Assembly: GCA_051294375.1 (NCBI GenBank)
Contig: CM119269.1
Location: 13,362,790 to 13,426,789 of the forward strand
Direction of reading: 5' to 3'
Length of the DNA: 64,000 nt
DNA from: Paraspadella gotoi
Lineage: Eukaryota; Chaetognatha
Positions within the stretch are counted from its first letter, which is position 1; the number at the start of each line of letters is the position of its first letter. The notes beneath the pieces are model-generated. The model had not been told where the DNA came from. It did not search any database and saw nothing but the letters and a program-made list of their open reading frames with translations. The translations under genes and the position numbers were made by a program. This document shows, piece after piece, positions 50,980-64,000 of this stretch.

Positions 50980-52904
50980 CTTTTTTGACGATAATTCTCG
51001 TTTAACAAAATGACCATGAAACCTTGACCTAATCACCTGACCATCGCTTGCGGTGTGAGAAAAGTCCGTTGGAACAAATTTTGAGGATCATTTCGACGTC
51101 AGCTCAGGACGAACCCGTATTCCGCCACCTAAAATTTTTTGTATTATTTTAAAACAAATTAAAACGATTTTTATGATACAAAATTTATTATGAAACAAAG
51201 AATTATATTTTTTCAAAAAATACTAATAATAAAAACAGAAAAACGTGTGAATTGTGCAGCAACTATACTGCAAAGCAATGCTTACCTGCAAGAGCGGCTT
51301 GTCGACGACTCTTCTCCTCGGCGTTTCGCATAGCATGGAGGCGCTGGATAGAGTCGTTACCAGAATCATGAGCCAATCCAGTAAGGCACGAGAGCAAGCA
51401 CTGTGCAGCTCCTTGGTAAGGTTGGTTTTCGCTGGGCCTGGGCCAGCTGAGGGTCTGGTAGGGATTCTCGTAACGGCTGGTTGACTATCCGCTGAAAAGT
51501 TGGGCCGGGGGGAGGAATCCTTGTTATTTAGCTTGTATGTCTCGGCAAAGATGGGCCAAAGTTTCCCTCGGCAACCGGCGATTAAATTACGTCCAAAAAA
51601 AAAAAACCCATTTTTTTTCGATAAAGATTTTTAAGCTATTGCAGAACTAGTAATGATATTTTAATAAAAATATACGAAATTATCTTCGGTTCATCGATCC
51701 GTATCGGCATTTACTACCTGCCCAGACACTAAAGATTCCGATCCCACTCGGTCGAAATCAGCTCATTTTCGTCATATCCACTTTAATGTTATTTTTGTTG
51801 ACTTGCTCGTTCATTCTTTTCACCAACTCCCAGACAGATTATTACAGCGGTAAATGATAACATTATTTTTCTTTTGTCAAAAGAAAAATTTATTAAACTT
51901 AGGATGAGATTCGACATAATTTAAAGTTAGTCGCCCGACGAGATTCCGTTTATCGATGAACGTGATATTTGAAATTTTGATAATTATCCTAATGTTTGAC
52001 TGTATTCTTTGCTCTTCAGGTCTTCTCATGTAATTCTAAATTCACTATAGACAGACGAATATAATGTATAATGGACTCTGTTATATACCAATTTTATTGT
52101 TAACGTATTTTTGAAAAATAACTTTTTAAATAATGAATTAAATTGTTACTAAGTGGAAAATAGCAACAAATTACACATAAAGTTGCGTCAGTTTAGGTCT
52201 CATATTTTTTAAAATTTTTTCTCCTTTAATCTATTAATTATTTTTCATTCTTTTCCTTTTGGTTCGTTCCAGTACTGTAGATTTAATTTTTTCATCGTTT
52301 TATTTTCTTCATTATCGATTCCCTTTTGTTCGCCCCTTTCAGCGACGAATCAGCGCGACACCTACGTTCGAGTTTATTGTCTGCAGCAAGACTTGCCTCG
52401 CGCGTGCTCTTCGACTCGTAACCGTTCTCCTTCGCAAGTTCACCTTACCTTTCCCTTCCAATCCCTCGATACCTTACCTTACCTTACCCCTTCCTTCCCG
52501 CTCCACCTTACCTGACACACTCTCCTAAATTTAGAAATCCCTCCCCACGACGAAGAGCGGAGTGTCGAAGAAGGGATGATTTTCCCTCAGATCTTCCTCC
52601 TGCTGCGTCCGCTTGATCTCCGCCATCTGCCGCTTCTGCTCCAGCTGCTTCATGTCAGGGTTGTTGCTGTTGTGTTCCCGCGCTGCTGGAAGAAGGAGAG
52701 GCGCCCAGGGCGGCGGCAGAGGCGCCGTTCTCTTTGTTTTGAACTCACCAGGTCTCTGGGGGGGGGGGGGGGAAAGAGGGAGGCGGGGGAGGAAGAATTA
52801 AATTGGATCGTGAGTGACTTTTTCTATTTCGAAGCATCGGTCACGACAGACAGACAACTACCGTTGTTTAATTTTACCACAACTTTTGGTGTCTCCTTGG
52901 ACAA

Positions 52905-53502
52905 TAAGGCGTAGTGAAGTTACGTACGAAAATTCTAAAGGTCAATTATGAACAACATACATCAGTGAACATTATTTGTAAAAAAAATTAATTTTATGTT
53001 TTTTAATTTCGCAGTAGGCTATATTTATATATAGTACTATCCTTATAAAATCGAAAAAATTTCAAAAATAGGCTTTTCTAATTTGATTGCAGATTGAATT
53101 CCTCGTCAAAGTTGATAAAGAAAATATAAATTATTTTTAAAAATTATTTCATTAAGTGAGTTAAAAATTACAAAAACATAGTTTAATATATAAAAAGTTA
53201 ATTTTCAGCTTAAAATATAACTTTTTCTAATTTTTGACCCACTTATGAAGGAATTTTTCAAAAGAGTTATATTCTTTTATCAAATTTTTATGACGAATCC
53301 AAATCTGCAAAAAAATCTTAGAAAAAACTGTTTTGAAATTTTAACATTTATTGGATTAGTACTAGTATAAATATGGCCTACTGCGTAAATTGTAAAAGTT
53401 TATTATAATTTTTTTATACATAAATGTCATTTTAGTATAATGTTGTCGTTCCTCACTTTTAGATTTTATTAAAGTTAAATTTAGAAATTTTACTACGCCT
53501 TA
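52905..53502. mobile_element. foldback MITE with 8-bp target duplication
   Basis: 598-bp insertion absent from the first copy (empty site near 39018). Termini are TAAGGCGTAGT and its inverse, flanked by TTGGACAA on both sides (52897-52904 and 53503-53510). Internal parts are also inverted (for example 'taaatatagcctactgc' against 'taaatatggcctactgcg'), so nearly the whole element is an imperfect palindrome. It has no coding capacity. An 8-bp duplication points to the hAT or P type of transposase. Confidence 0.85.
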
Positions 53503-53898
53503 TTGGACAAGTTTCTTGGACTTTTTCATCGCAACATGTCTCATAAGTTTCAGTATTGTGTATTCAGTATCAAATACTATTGATCACGACTATTGATCGT
53601 GGTTTTGTTATTGATTTCGATCACTTGACACTGTACTTAATTATATTTATAATTTCCCTAGTTTTCAATTCAATTATAACAGTTATCAAATTTAGGACGG
53701 AGATGCTTTTATTAATTAATATTAAACGATTTCCGTCGACTCCTTTTCTCTCGCTATCTTCGAAACTCACTTCGACTTTTTGGTGGAGCCGGTTATTCCC
53801 TCTCGTTTGTCCAAACGCAACGTGTGTTGTTTTGGATGACGTTTTGTCGAAGCGAAGCAGAATTCGATCCCGGTCCCTGTTGATTGAGAGATTGACTG

Positions 53899-55427
53899 GG
53901 TTCCGGCGTACAAACGTTGCATTTAGGAAAAAACGACTCTTTCCACTATTGTTCAGTTGTACTTAAATGTTATATTAACTTGTACCACAACACAATTAGG
54001 CCAAACGAAGGATTGGTTAGAAACATCTCCACTCGTTTCTAATGGATAAAAGAGTACCATTTTGGCAACTTTAGGAAAAAAAAACTATGTCCATTTTTGT
54101 CCATTTTTACTTACGACTTCTGATTTGGAATGCAAGGAAAGTGAGAAAAATTTTTTACTTTGGAAATCCGTTCTTTCTTATCTTCTTTACCCCGGGTAAA
54201 TTTATTGCTTAAATCATTTATAGTTTGCCTATGAATTAATTTTAAAGTTAACAAGTCAAAAAGTTGCAGTTCAGTCTTTATCATAATTTGTTAAACAAAA
54301 ATAAATCAAATTGGTTGAAATTAACAGAAAATATAGCCTATTGAATAAGTTTTAACACCTATAAAATTATCAAAAAAACTTTTTTGGTTTAGCCACAAAT
54401 AATTTTTAAAACGTATTTTAATTTGTGACTTTTTTTGACTTGCATTTATTTTTGATAAAGAGAATTTTCACTCATTTATTAGTTTTAAAAGATGGGTACA
54501 TACTGACCTTGATTAATTAAAAAAACCGCATCCTTTTAACCCAATGGAAAGCGTCAGACCTTTTTTTCTCAGAATCGACAGATTTTGCCGAAAATTTTTC
54601 CGCAAAATCTGTCGATTTACTAAATTTGCTAGGCAACCAAAATTGAAAAAAAAATCATCGTTACCGTTCATTTTCTTTCTATAATGCATTTTAAATATTT
54701 TATTTGATTTGGCTCAATGTAAACGTAGTGAGAGGAAATAGGAAAGGGAAAACAAGAAAGGAGAAGGGGAGAGAATGAAAGAGAGGGTGAAAGGCAAAAA
54801 AAACGAAGGCAAATGGGAAAAAATAGTGAAACAATTGTAGGTAGAAAAGAGGGGAAAAATGGAAAGAAAAAGAGGGGAAAAAGGGAAAGAATGAGGATGG
54901 AGAAAAAAAGGTGAGGAAAGTGCATGAGTGACAGAAAAAGGTAGGGCCAAAAAAAATGGTAATGACAGCAAGAGAAGTAAGGGAGGAAAGAGGAAGAGAA
55001 AAATATAAAGTAAGAGAAGAAAGAGGGAGAAGAATAATCAGGAAAAGCGTATGAAGGGGGAAAAAAAATTGTATCAGATAATGGTGGCCCCCCCGTCTTA
55101 CTAAAATCTTTTGTGTAAGTAAAAGACATGAGGATTCTTATAAGAATTCGATCTTTAAAAATCATCTGTACCATAAAAATTCAAGCATACTTTTTTCTAA
55201 AATTAAGCAGTTATGAGATTAGATTGACAATCATTGAAAAAATCATGTCTTACCGTATTTTTTAACTCATAGAAGATTTACATGGGAAGTCTAAGTGATA
55301 AGAAGGAGATAACTTGAGACTACCGTTTTTTAAATGAGAAACTTCGTACTAACCAATGAATCAAGAAATATGGTAATTATTGAAGTTCAGATTCGTTGAT
55401 TAAAAGACACTGATTGTATGCGAAACC
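53899..55427. mobile_element. 1.53-kb insertion, probable non-autonomous transposon
   Basis: Absent from the first copy (empty site near 39415). It is flanked by ACTG on both sides. Its ends are GGTTCCGGCGTACAA and the inverse of GGTTTCGCATACAA, i.e. imperfect terminal inverted repeats. The inside is AT-rich with a purine-rich stretch (about 54730-55060) and no convincing gene. Superfamily undetermined. Confidence 0.65.
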
Positions 55428-56973
55428 ACTGATTGTGCGACTTTCTCATTAATTGGTTGATTGATTCATTAATTCATTGATTGATGGGCCGATTAACTAA
55501 CTGGTTAATTTATTGATGTATTGTAAATCGATTTGATGATAGATAGAAGACGAAAAATAAATGAGAGAGGAAGGGTTTAGAGAGAGAGACCGGTGGTAAG
55601 TCGCCTCACTGTGTTAATTTAAATCAAAAACCTCACCTGCGATAGAGCCAGCAGCGAGTTGTCGCGGAGGCGACGCGGTTCCTTGCCGACTCCTCCAGGA
55701 TGTGAGCCACACCGACTCCTTTGCGAAGACCCGCCGGCGGAGGGCGTCCCGTGAGCACAAAACGTCTAGCAGGAATGAATTTTATCATTGAACTAATTTG
55801 CTTTTTGATGAATGTTCACAGTGCAGACTGCGAGAAAAATTCAACCTATTTACTGCAGTGACGAACCTTATTAGTTTTTAACAATGACCATTTTAAAGTT
55901 TAAATATTAAATATTACTCGCATATCGACAATAGCGCCCTTTGTAAACCCTAGCACTCCCAAAAAATTATCATAAGGAGTGCTCTTTTCATACTATTGAA
56001 ACATTCTTTGAAATTTTAAGCCACTTCATTGATAGGGAAGCAGGACTCAGGGAGTGAATGAACGAGACTGAGAGTGATGAAAGCTTGAATGGACCTGCTA
56101 TCTTATAATAGTGATGGAGGCCTTAAACCACCAAAGCCTGTCCAAAGTCAGGAGCAAATAGCTTATTTATTAAATAAATGGATAATTTTTATATTGGTTT
56201 TGTGGATAGATGATGCCGCGAGCAGTTCACCTCCGTTGCGAGGTATGAAATACTACCGCTACAGTTGACTAATTTCATACATTAAAAAAGTTTGTGGAAA
56301 CCTGCAAAGTTTCTTATTGTTATTCCGGTTTTTTTTTTTTTCAGGTGTAACGTATAGATCTCCCTCGCCACTTGGTGGCGCACCGCTTCCGGTTTAATAT
56401 AAGAACATTTGCTCTTAGAAATAAAACGTTCCAGGTTGATAAATCTTTTATTTTTAAGTTATTTTGTGGATAACCATAAAATTCTAATTCATTTATATTT
56501 TTATGTATATATTATATAACATCCATTACTAAACATTTTAATTATTTCTAAAAAGATTTTTTAAAAATTCAAATAATCTAAAATTGTTTCATAATCGTAT
56601 TTAGATTTTAGATAACTTTTCTCCTTAGAAATGCAAAGTCTCTCCTCTTTCTTTTTAAGACACAAAATGAATGTTTGACCACATTTTGACTTATTATATT
56701 TATTATTTTCGCCATTATTTATTTACAGTAATCTTTCGTGTCTTACGACTTATTACTGCGATTCACATTTTTAGATGGAGTTTTAAATTTTATAGTACTG
56801 CTAAAGGATAAAACGAAAATTTTACTAAATATTACGAGCATACAGACAGAGATTTAATAAAAACAACCAAAAGAAAAATAGCAGGATATACGAGTACGAA
56901 CTTAAAAATTTCAAGCTTGATCAAGATTAGAATAATGTTACAATACTGAAATGCTGTCTTCAATTTTTAACCC

Positions 56974-59262
56974 TTATACATGTAGAATGATAATTAACGC
57001 GGGTAAAATAATAAATACCAACATGAGGAGTTGGCAAAAATCGTGAGGAATCATCGATCCAAAAGGTAAAACTGCGGTCGAATCTAGAAACTAAGTCCTT
57101 GAAATGAGAGTGGAGAAATCCACACATTTGGTAAGGATTATAGGGACTGTGGTGTTCGTACAACATTGTAGTGGCATTGCCATGGTGTGCATAGAGTTAA
57201 AAAAACTTCTCATTAAGATGTGCTTTATAAACGGATAGTCTCGATAACTAGTGAGGTTTTTCGGTTTTGATTGAATTTTCGTAATCCTCAAACTAACGTA
57301 TAAACCCGCGTAAAAATATAGAGAAAAGAAAAATAAAAATTAATTTAAGAAAAAATCGCGTCTTTCGTTTTTAACTTTAATCGTAAAAAGCGAAATAAAA
57401 AAAAAGGGAAAACGAGAGACAAAAGTAGAAAAAAAAATTTTCGTTGAGTGGCGTAATAAACGTAAAAATCTAATTATCATTTCCGGTCGAAAAAAAAAGG
57501 GTCCGGACTTGGTAAGTTTCTTTCATGAGGCACATATTTTTAAGCGATAGCTTGTCTATGCATTTTGTCCTCGAATGCCAGAATATGTCAAGAATGGGAC
57601 GAATAGCTAAAAATTAACGGACAATATAACTGGGGCAAATGTTTTAAGTTTCCTTTGAGCGTAAAATAACATTCTTTTAACAAAATTAAAATAAAGAAAG
57701 AATAGCCAATTGAAAAAAACTCGAATTTATAAATCCACTCTTCGATATTCTTTCCGTTTTTGCTTCAGCTGGTTGTTTTATGACATTTTTTTTCATATTC
57801 GCCCAACCAATCAAAACTACAAAAAATAAAAGACATTCAAATGCTACCGAGTACTGAACCATCTGTTCTTGAATTTAAAGAAACAATACGAGTAAATCGA
57901 GTAAGTAAATAATATTTTCTGAAAAAAACGAAATAAACAATTTATCGTACGAGTAAAGTAATTTATTGTTTCCGTAATAAATAAATAAAAAAATTTTGTA
58001 AATTCCAAATCATTGTAATAATTGAACTATTTAGATATGCATATAGTATCAAGATATTGGGGATAGTTGATTTTCCGGCTGCCGACAAGGGTCGAACTTC
58101 ACTCCCATTTCCAAACATGAAGATATCTGCAACTTCTGGCGGAAAATATTATTGGCGTTCGAAATTATCCAGTTTCTCGCATACTCGATACTCAACTCGT
58201 CCAAATAATAAATCATATTTCGAATGAACTTTATAATTTGAGACCAAAGACAAAATAAACAAATGAAAAAAGATGATAATCATTCTCTGAGAGATGTCGT
58301 TGCCGACTGCCTAACTTTTTTTGATAATTAGAAACGCAAATTGTTTCTGGCCAAATTGTAGAAAATTTAAGTTCGGAAAAGAAAAAACACGGAGCAGCAA
58401 AAATGGCCGAAACTAAGAAGCACAATGAGTTACAGCAACAGTGGGAGTAAATCAAATAAAAGGCCGAGTCCGAGTCCAATGCTGCTTTGATGCTTCCCAA
58501 AAATCCGCTTGCTAATTGAGATGACCAATCTCCTTTGCAACAAGCGTTGTACTACTCGAGTCTGAAAAGACCAAGCTCGCCAAAGATGTCGATGACATCG
58601 CCATCGAGATAAAGTGCGGAAATTCGTGATTTTCCAAACTGCAGCTGTAGGTATGCAGAGGATTATGAAATTGATCGTCTCAGTCATCTCACAAGAACAA
58701 TCAAATTTGTTTTGTTTTCGCATTTTGCCGTTTCGGTTTACGTAAGCACGTTTCCGGTTATCTCTTAAATTTGTCAACATCTTTCATAGATACCAAGCTA
58801 GGTAAACATAGTTGCCGATCGGACAAAACTATTGTCAAAATTCCGACGCCGTTTGAAGAAGCAGTTGTGGAAGGATTCGAGCAGACATGAATCAGTTTAT
58901 ATGAAACAGATCCTCTTAAAGTTGATAGTATTTTCCGTCTCCGAATTTTTTGTCAAGTAATGATCGAAGGAGATAGGAATCGTTGCCAATCCAATCACGT
59001 GAAATATAATGGTCAAAAAACTTTGCCAAGGCTTGAGCCAGATCTTGGTGAAACGGTTTTTCATGTCTCCGATTATTGCTAAGCCATACGCCATTGATAC
59101 TATGGAGTGCAGTAAAAAAACGGTTTAAAAATGAAAAACCCAAAACGTTTGTACCAGAGCTGGTCCGAATAATGTGGATATAAATTGTGTATAAGTCTGT
59201 TCGATATCGGTAACAGCGAGGCCAGTTGTTACAATAAATTTCAACAGTGCATAGATCGCCAT
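56974..59262 (-). pseudogene. second copy of the XKR gene, frameshifted
   Basis: Collinear with 40963-43278 but carries many one-base indels that split the frame into short pieces, such as the stretch around SMAYGLAIIG. The dense, evenly spread indels argue for low consensus quality. Confidence 0.75.
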
Positions 59263-62078
59263 TTTCCTTTAAAAACAAATACCAATATGTTTGTGTTTTA
59301 ACCTTTTTAATTTTTATTATTTCATTACACGAAAAAATCCAAAATTTCGTGAAAAAAATTAACTTTAAAGCTGACGACAACGAATCTCTAATAGAGAAAT
59401 ATAAATCGATCGATCGATAGGTAGATCATTATGATCTCGTCATTGATAACTTGAAGTTCAGGCAAAGGTTTGAACATTTAAACATCTCCGAGGCAAGGAA
59501 TCAAGCAATGAATCAAGACGGCCACCTCAGTGTGCACAAAAAAAATTAAATAGATATTGGACCCTTTCCAGCTCAATGCTTTGATAGTATGTCTCCTTTC
59601 CCAAAAATACCCCTTTCTGTTCCTTAATACCTAAATTAAATTTAATCTGAAATTAAACCCTATCTGTTACCCAAACTTATTATCTATCTTAATTCTAACC
59701 CTAATCCCAAACCATATCTATCCTTGACCTAAAGCCTATACACTCTTTGAAGTTTAGTAATCGTTCATACTATAATTAGTAAAGAATGTATTTTTTTTCT
59801 AATACTCTACACTATGTAGTAGTATCATCAATTTATACATATTAATTCTTATCAGTCAAGGATACTGCAATATATAGGACAGGTTATTGTCCCCTAAATG
59901 TAGAGGCAAACCGAAAGTTTAAATGTCGCGAGCTGAAGAGAAACCGCGGACTAAGCAAAGGTCGGGCTCTGTCTATAACATTTATGATAAACCTCGGAAT
60001 TCTCTTTCGTTTTTCTCAACAATCCTCTTATCGCTCATCATGATTCATCTGACTCGATTTATCCGGTCCGTTTTTGAAGTCATGTGGTAAAAGATATCGT
60101 TAAATTTACGTAGTTTTACATAGTTACTTTTAATATCAAAAAATTTTAAAGATCATATTATATTATTTTTATTTATTCATGATATAAAATTATATATATT
60201 TTTAAGCGACATCATCATTTATTATAATGAATCTATTTATGTAGAATCTATTTATGAGATACGTTCATACAAAATTTTATTGAAATTGTTTAAGAATTTT
60301 TAGTTAAAATTTTTTATTAATTTGGAAATTTAAATTTTGACCTTATTTAAAAGCCAAAACAAAAAATTTAATGTAATTTATTTTGATTTAAGTAGGCTGG
60401 CTGAATAACAGCTTGTTTTTTTACAAGAAATCCTAATTTTTTAAACCGGAACTGGTTCGACGCAAAAATGACTCTATGAAAAGCATCCAGATAAATTTTT
60501 TAGGGTGATATTCATTTTATGCACTAAATTTGGCGTAAGAAACTTTGCTAGTATCAATAACTTTCAAAAATGTATGATATTTCTGGGTTCTCTATTACCC
60601 GAAGTACTGAAATTAAAAGTAAAAATGCCAAACCACTAATAGTATCCTAAGAGCCCCTGCTGCATCCTTGCTCATTTTCACGGATTCACCTGCTGAGCAA
60701 CTTGACCCTCGGCGCTCGTCCAGTTGCGGCACCGGAAATGAGACGCCATCTTTGGAAGGCTTGGATTCTCCATCTAGGATCGAGGCGATGTCGCCCTCCT
60801 CACTCATGTAACCGCGCATAAAGGAGTCGCGGACTTTTGGGTAAGGAAACTCGGAGGGGACGCCGCGGTTGACGGTGACCATCTGAAGGGTAAGGTGGGT
60901 AAGGGGGAAGGGACAAATGTGCAAATCAAATCGATGTTGGAATTTGGGGCTTTTCTCCATTGAGAAAGAGAGAGGGAAATTAATTAGGAGTCTACGTCGT
61001 TCTTAGAAATCCGAGGAAGACTTTTTCAATGGAGAATTTTTGTTAAAATCTGACTACCAAAAATGTCAACGCCCCTGGGAAAAATTCGGTAAAAAATAGA
61101 TGTAAAAAACAGTCGATTCCGATCCTGTTACATCTGAAGGGCTCGCATTTTTTTCTCTTGACAAATAACCATCATTTTGACATCGAACCATCCAATTCAA
61201 ATGGACTGGTCCGCTCGGGAAAATATTTTTTATGCAATTTTTATATATAAAATAAAGGGATTTCTCAACTTCAATACCATGTCAACGCATTTAAGGTATG
61301 TTGTCATTTTACATTTTTCAACTTCAAATTCAGGAATCCGATAGCAATATGTCTGAAGGGCTCTCAAAATTTTTCTTTACATTTCATTTGGTTATTTTAA
61401 TATGATACGATCATGGTAAAGTGAATTAGTCCATTTTGGTGAAATTTTTATTTAAAGTAAAAGTAAAAGAGGAGCTAACGATCGAATTCTAAGAGTTTTC
61501 AACCGGGAGTCAGATTCGGAAAAAATCTTATATGGTGAAAATCTTCCAAAGAAGGGGTGGATTTTCGGAAGATTTTGGTTAATATTTTCTATATTTATGG
61601 TCGGATTTTTTGAAACTTAAAAATAGCAATATTGCCATCATTCTACATTGGCCTGTCAAAGAATATATTAAAAAAACATCTGACTTTTTTCGTCAGAGCT
61701 TAGTCCTAATATAATATGAGATATTGGAAATGGGTTTACTTCTCTATCTAACAAGAAAACCTTAAATGTAATTTGTCAATATTTACTCTTTACTGTTCGA
61801 CTATTCGATTTCAAGCAACGAGGATTGTATTAGTTACACAATTAACTTGATTTTCTTATATTTAATCATTGATTGAAAACAGTGACCGGAAACAGTAAGG
61901 TTTATTACGGATAAATCTTTAGTACAATAACATAATTGAGCTCATCTTATGTACAAAAAATAAAATACCATGAAATTCAATGAATGACATAAATGATAAA
62001 ATTCATTGCACATTTTCTTTGGCAAAAAAAAATCAAATTCGAATATTTAAACGATTCATTGCGTCATTTATTGCGTCA

Positions 62079-63458
62079 TTATCTCATTTCATCCGATATC
62101 GGAGTCGTCTTCCTTAAACTTCTCCAGGTCATAACGACGATTTTGACGACCGAAGCGACGACGGCCACCACGAGCAGCGCGAGGGTGTGCTGCTTCAAAG
62201 GATCCTCAATGTCGTAGTTGCGCGCCAAACTGCCCGTCAACGCCCATATCAACGTCAAGTGGGGTGCGAGAAGGTGACGCGTCCAGCGATCGAGAAAGAT
62301 GAGATCGACCAGAACCCAAGTCACTGAAATTAAGTGAAACAGGAAGTAGTATTGCCATATCGCTGCATTCACAACATGTATTGTTTCGTGTCACAATTCA
62401 CAACGTTAGCTCACCGATGATCGCGGTGAGAACTCCCAGAGACGCGAAGCAGGAAGTTTGCATTGAGACTTCGTGAACATAATGCAACATCATTGCTAAT
62501 TCAAGTTAGTAGCCACCTGAATGCAAAACAATATTTAAAATTAATTAAATTCAAATAATTGTTAAATAGAAAGAAAATTAAAACCCTTGAATTTACCGTG
62601 CACCATGTGGCGTAAACGCCCAAAGCATTGATGTGCAGAATCCAAACATCGCGACGTCGCGAGACAAACCATATTTTCTGCCAATGAAAAGAATATTTCA
62701 TTTCATGAGATAATTTATTCGTCACGAATTCCGATTTTTTCAAATCGCAAACCTCAAAGCGGGAGTTACGTTGGCGAGTCTCAAAGTAGAGAACAGAATA
62801 GTGAGATAGAGAGAGAGTGCTGTCAAGAGTAGAACCACGAACGCCCCCGTGATTTCCTCGGCGTCGAAGACAAAGAGCCAAGTGAAGGTGAGGACGAAAG
62901 CGAGACCGGAAGAGAGGTAAGTCCAAACGGAGATGGGACCGGGACTCAGGTACAGATAGTTGTCGATGCCTTAATGGATTTCAATCAATATATATTTTAT
63001 TGTTAATAGCTTTTACGTATCAAGTAAGAAAGTTTGCTTGCTAACCCTTTCTAAAAATAGCGGCGAGACCGTAGATAAGCCACAAAAAATTCCAGAAAAA
63101 AATGAGACCCCAGATGGAAAAGGTCCAACCCATGGAGTTATTTGCAAGTCGTATTTGTCCGATTGATTTCCTGGGCTACTGTTGAACAACGTTCCCACCT
63201 GGGAACATAAAAATGGAGATAAAAGGGAAAGAAATTCCTTTATTAGTTTATTAAAAATTATAAAGCAATCTAATAAACTGAGGTGACATTCATTTATTTA
63301 CCAAAAGATTTGCTCCAGCGTTCATGATTATGTTAAGGATGTAAAGGATCAAAGAAGCAATTGGTGACGCCAACGATGATGGGTTTGTGACTTAACGCCA
63401 TGTTATTGACAAGAGCCTTGTTTGACGAGTTATACTCTGGCGATTTTAGGTCAGACAT
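62079..63458 (-). pseudogene. second copy of membrane protein A
   Basis: Matches 46117-47501 with few differences. Its first exon keeps the frame MSDLKSPEYNSSNKALVNN and MALSHKPIIVGVT, which is broken in the first copy, but it has an extra base shortly after. The two copies together give the likely true protein. Confidence 0.6.
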
Positions 63459-63674
63459 TTTTGCGTCTTGAAAAGTTACGTTTGTAGGTATTTTTTTAAA
63501 TATAATTTTCCTGAAAATAATGATTTTGACTTTCATAGTTTTCATGGCGCATAATAAGTGTATTTAGATTTCACAAGAACAGATATTATTTATCAGTTAA
63601 ATATACATAAATTGTCCACTGTCCGCATAAAATGTCCATGTCCACAGTCCAGTTTCCAAAATTTACTATTGCGA

Positions 63675-63956
63675 TTACAGAAAAAACTTTAGGAAAAACA
63701 TATTTTTGTGTTTACGACATTTTTTAATGACACTGGCGCCCCCTTGGATCGACCTCGCCAGATCATGACGAAGATCTTGACAACGGAGGCGACGACGCGA
63801 GAGGACGAGCAGCGCGAGGGTGTGTTGCTTCAAAGGATCCTCCAGGTCGAAGTGCCGCATCAAACTGCCCGTCAACGCCCAGACGAGGGTAGATGCGGAC
63901 TCAGGAGATGACGGACCATCGATCGAGAAAAATGAGATCGATCAGAACCCAAGTCA
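63675..63956 (-). pseudogene. second copy of membrane protein B, last exon
   Basis: Homologous to 48226-47895 (SLMRHFDLEDPLKQHTLALL) with frameshifts and a different, shorter 3' end. The gene's remaining exons run off the right edge of the window. Confidence 0.55.
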
Positions 63957-64000
63957 CTGGGGGGAAATTTATTATTTATTTATTATTATCTTAATTACTA

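Overview
This is a eukaryotic, almost certainly invertebrate animal, scaffold. The coding DNA is split by GT-AG (and a few GC-AG) introns, there are polyadenylation signals, the non-coding DNA is AT-rich with very many (CT/GA)n microsatellites, and there are four N gaps. The recognisable proteins are animal and partly synaptic: a vesicular inhibitory amino-acid transporter (VGAT/SLC32-like), liprin-beta, and the sodium leak channel NALCN. I cannot name the species. The Ca2+-channel-like NALCN pore is compatible with, but does not prove, an early-branching or protostome invertebrate.

Layout. 1-4.8 kb: microsatellites, a degenerate minisatellite, gaps and the intron of a gene leaving the window on the left. 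4.8-8.7 kb, minus strand: three exons for the cytosolic N-terminus and first conserved motif of a VGAT-like transporter. 9.0-9.2 kb: a CpG-rich, CRE-containing candidate promoter. 11.98-15.58 kb, plus strand: a complete five-exon liprin-beta with three SAM domains, carrying one apparent 1-nt frameshift. 17.2-44.9 kb, minus strand: the 3' two thirds of NALCN in 23 exons, from the II-III linker through domains III and IV to the C-terminus. The domain III filter position is Glu rather than Lys. Domains I and II are not in the window.

NALCN introns host other genes. A ten-exon FAD-dependent oxidoreductase-like gene (27.2-32.5 kb, minus) and two small Cys-rich membrane-anchored secreted genes (34.3-36.0 kb, plus) lie in the 10-kb intron of domain III. 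An intronless XK-related gene (41.0-43.3 kb, minus) lies in the linker intron. Upstream of the last NALCN exon seen, two tandem paralogues of a polytopic membrane family with a TspO-like motif (46.1-49.0 kb, minus) may sit in a further NALCN intron.

49.14-64.0 kb repeats 35.15-48.2 kb almost base for base, directly after a 92-bp gap. This second copy carries many single-base indels that break every gene, plus two transposon-like insertions absent from the first copy. I read it as an unpurged, poorly polished second haplotype rather than a real tandem duplication. Its genes are therefore listed as broken copies.

Functionally, VGAT, liprin-beta and NALCN are neighbours with roles in vesicle loading, active-zone scaffolding and resting excitability. 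Whether that is more than coincidence cannot be told from one window.
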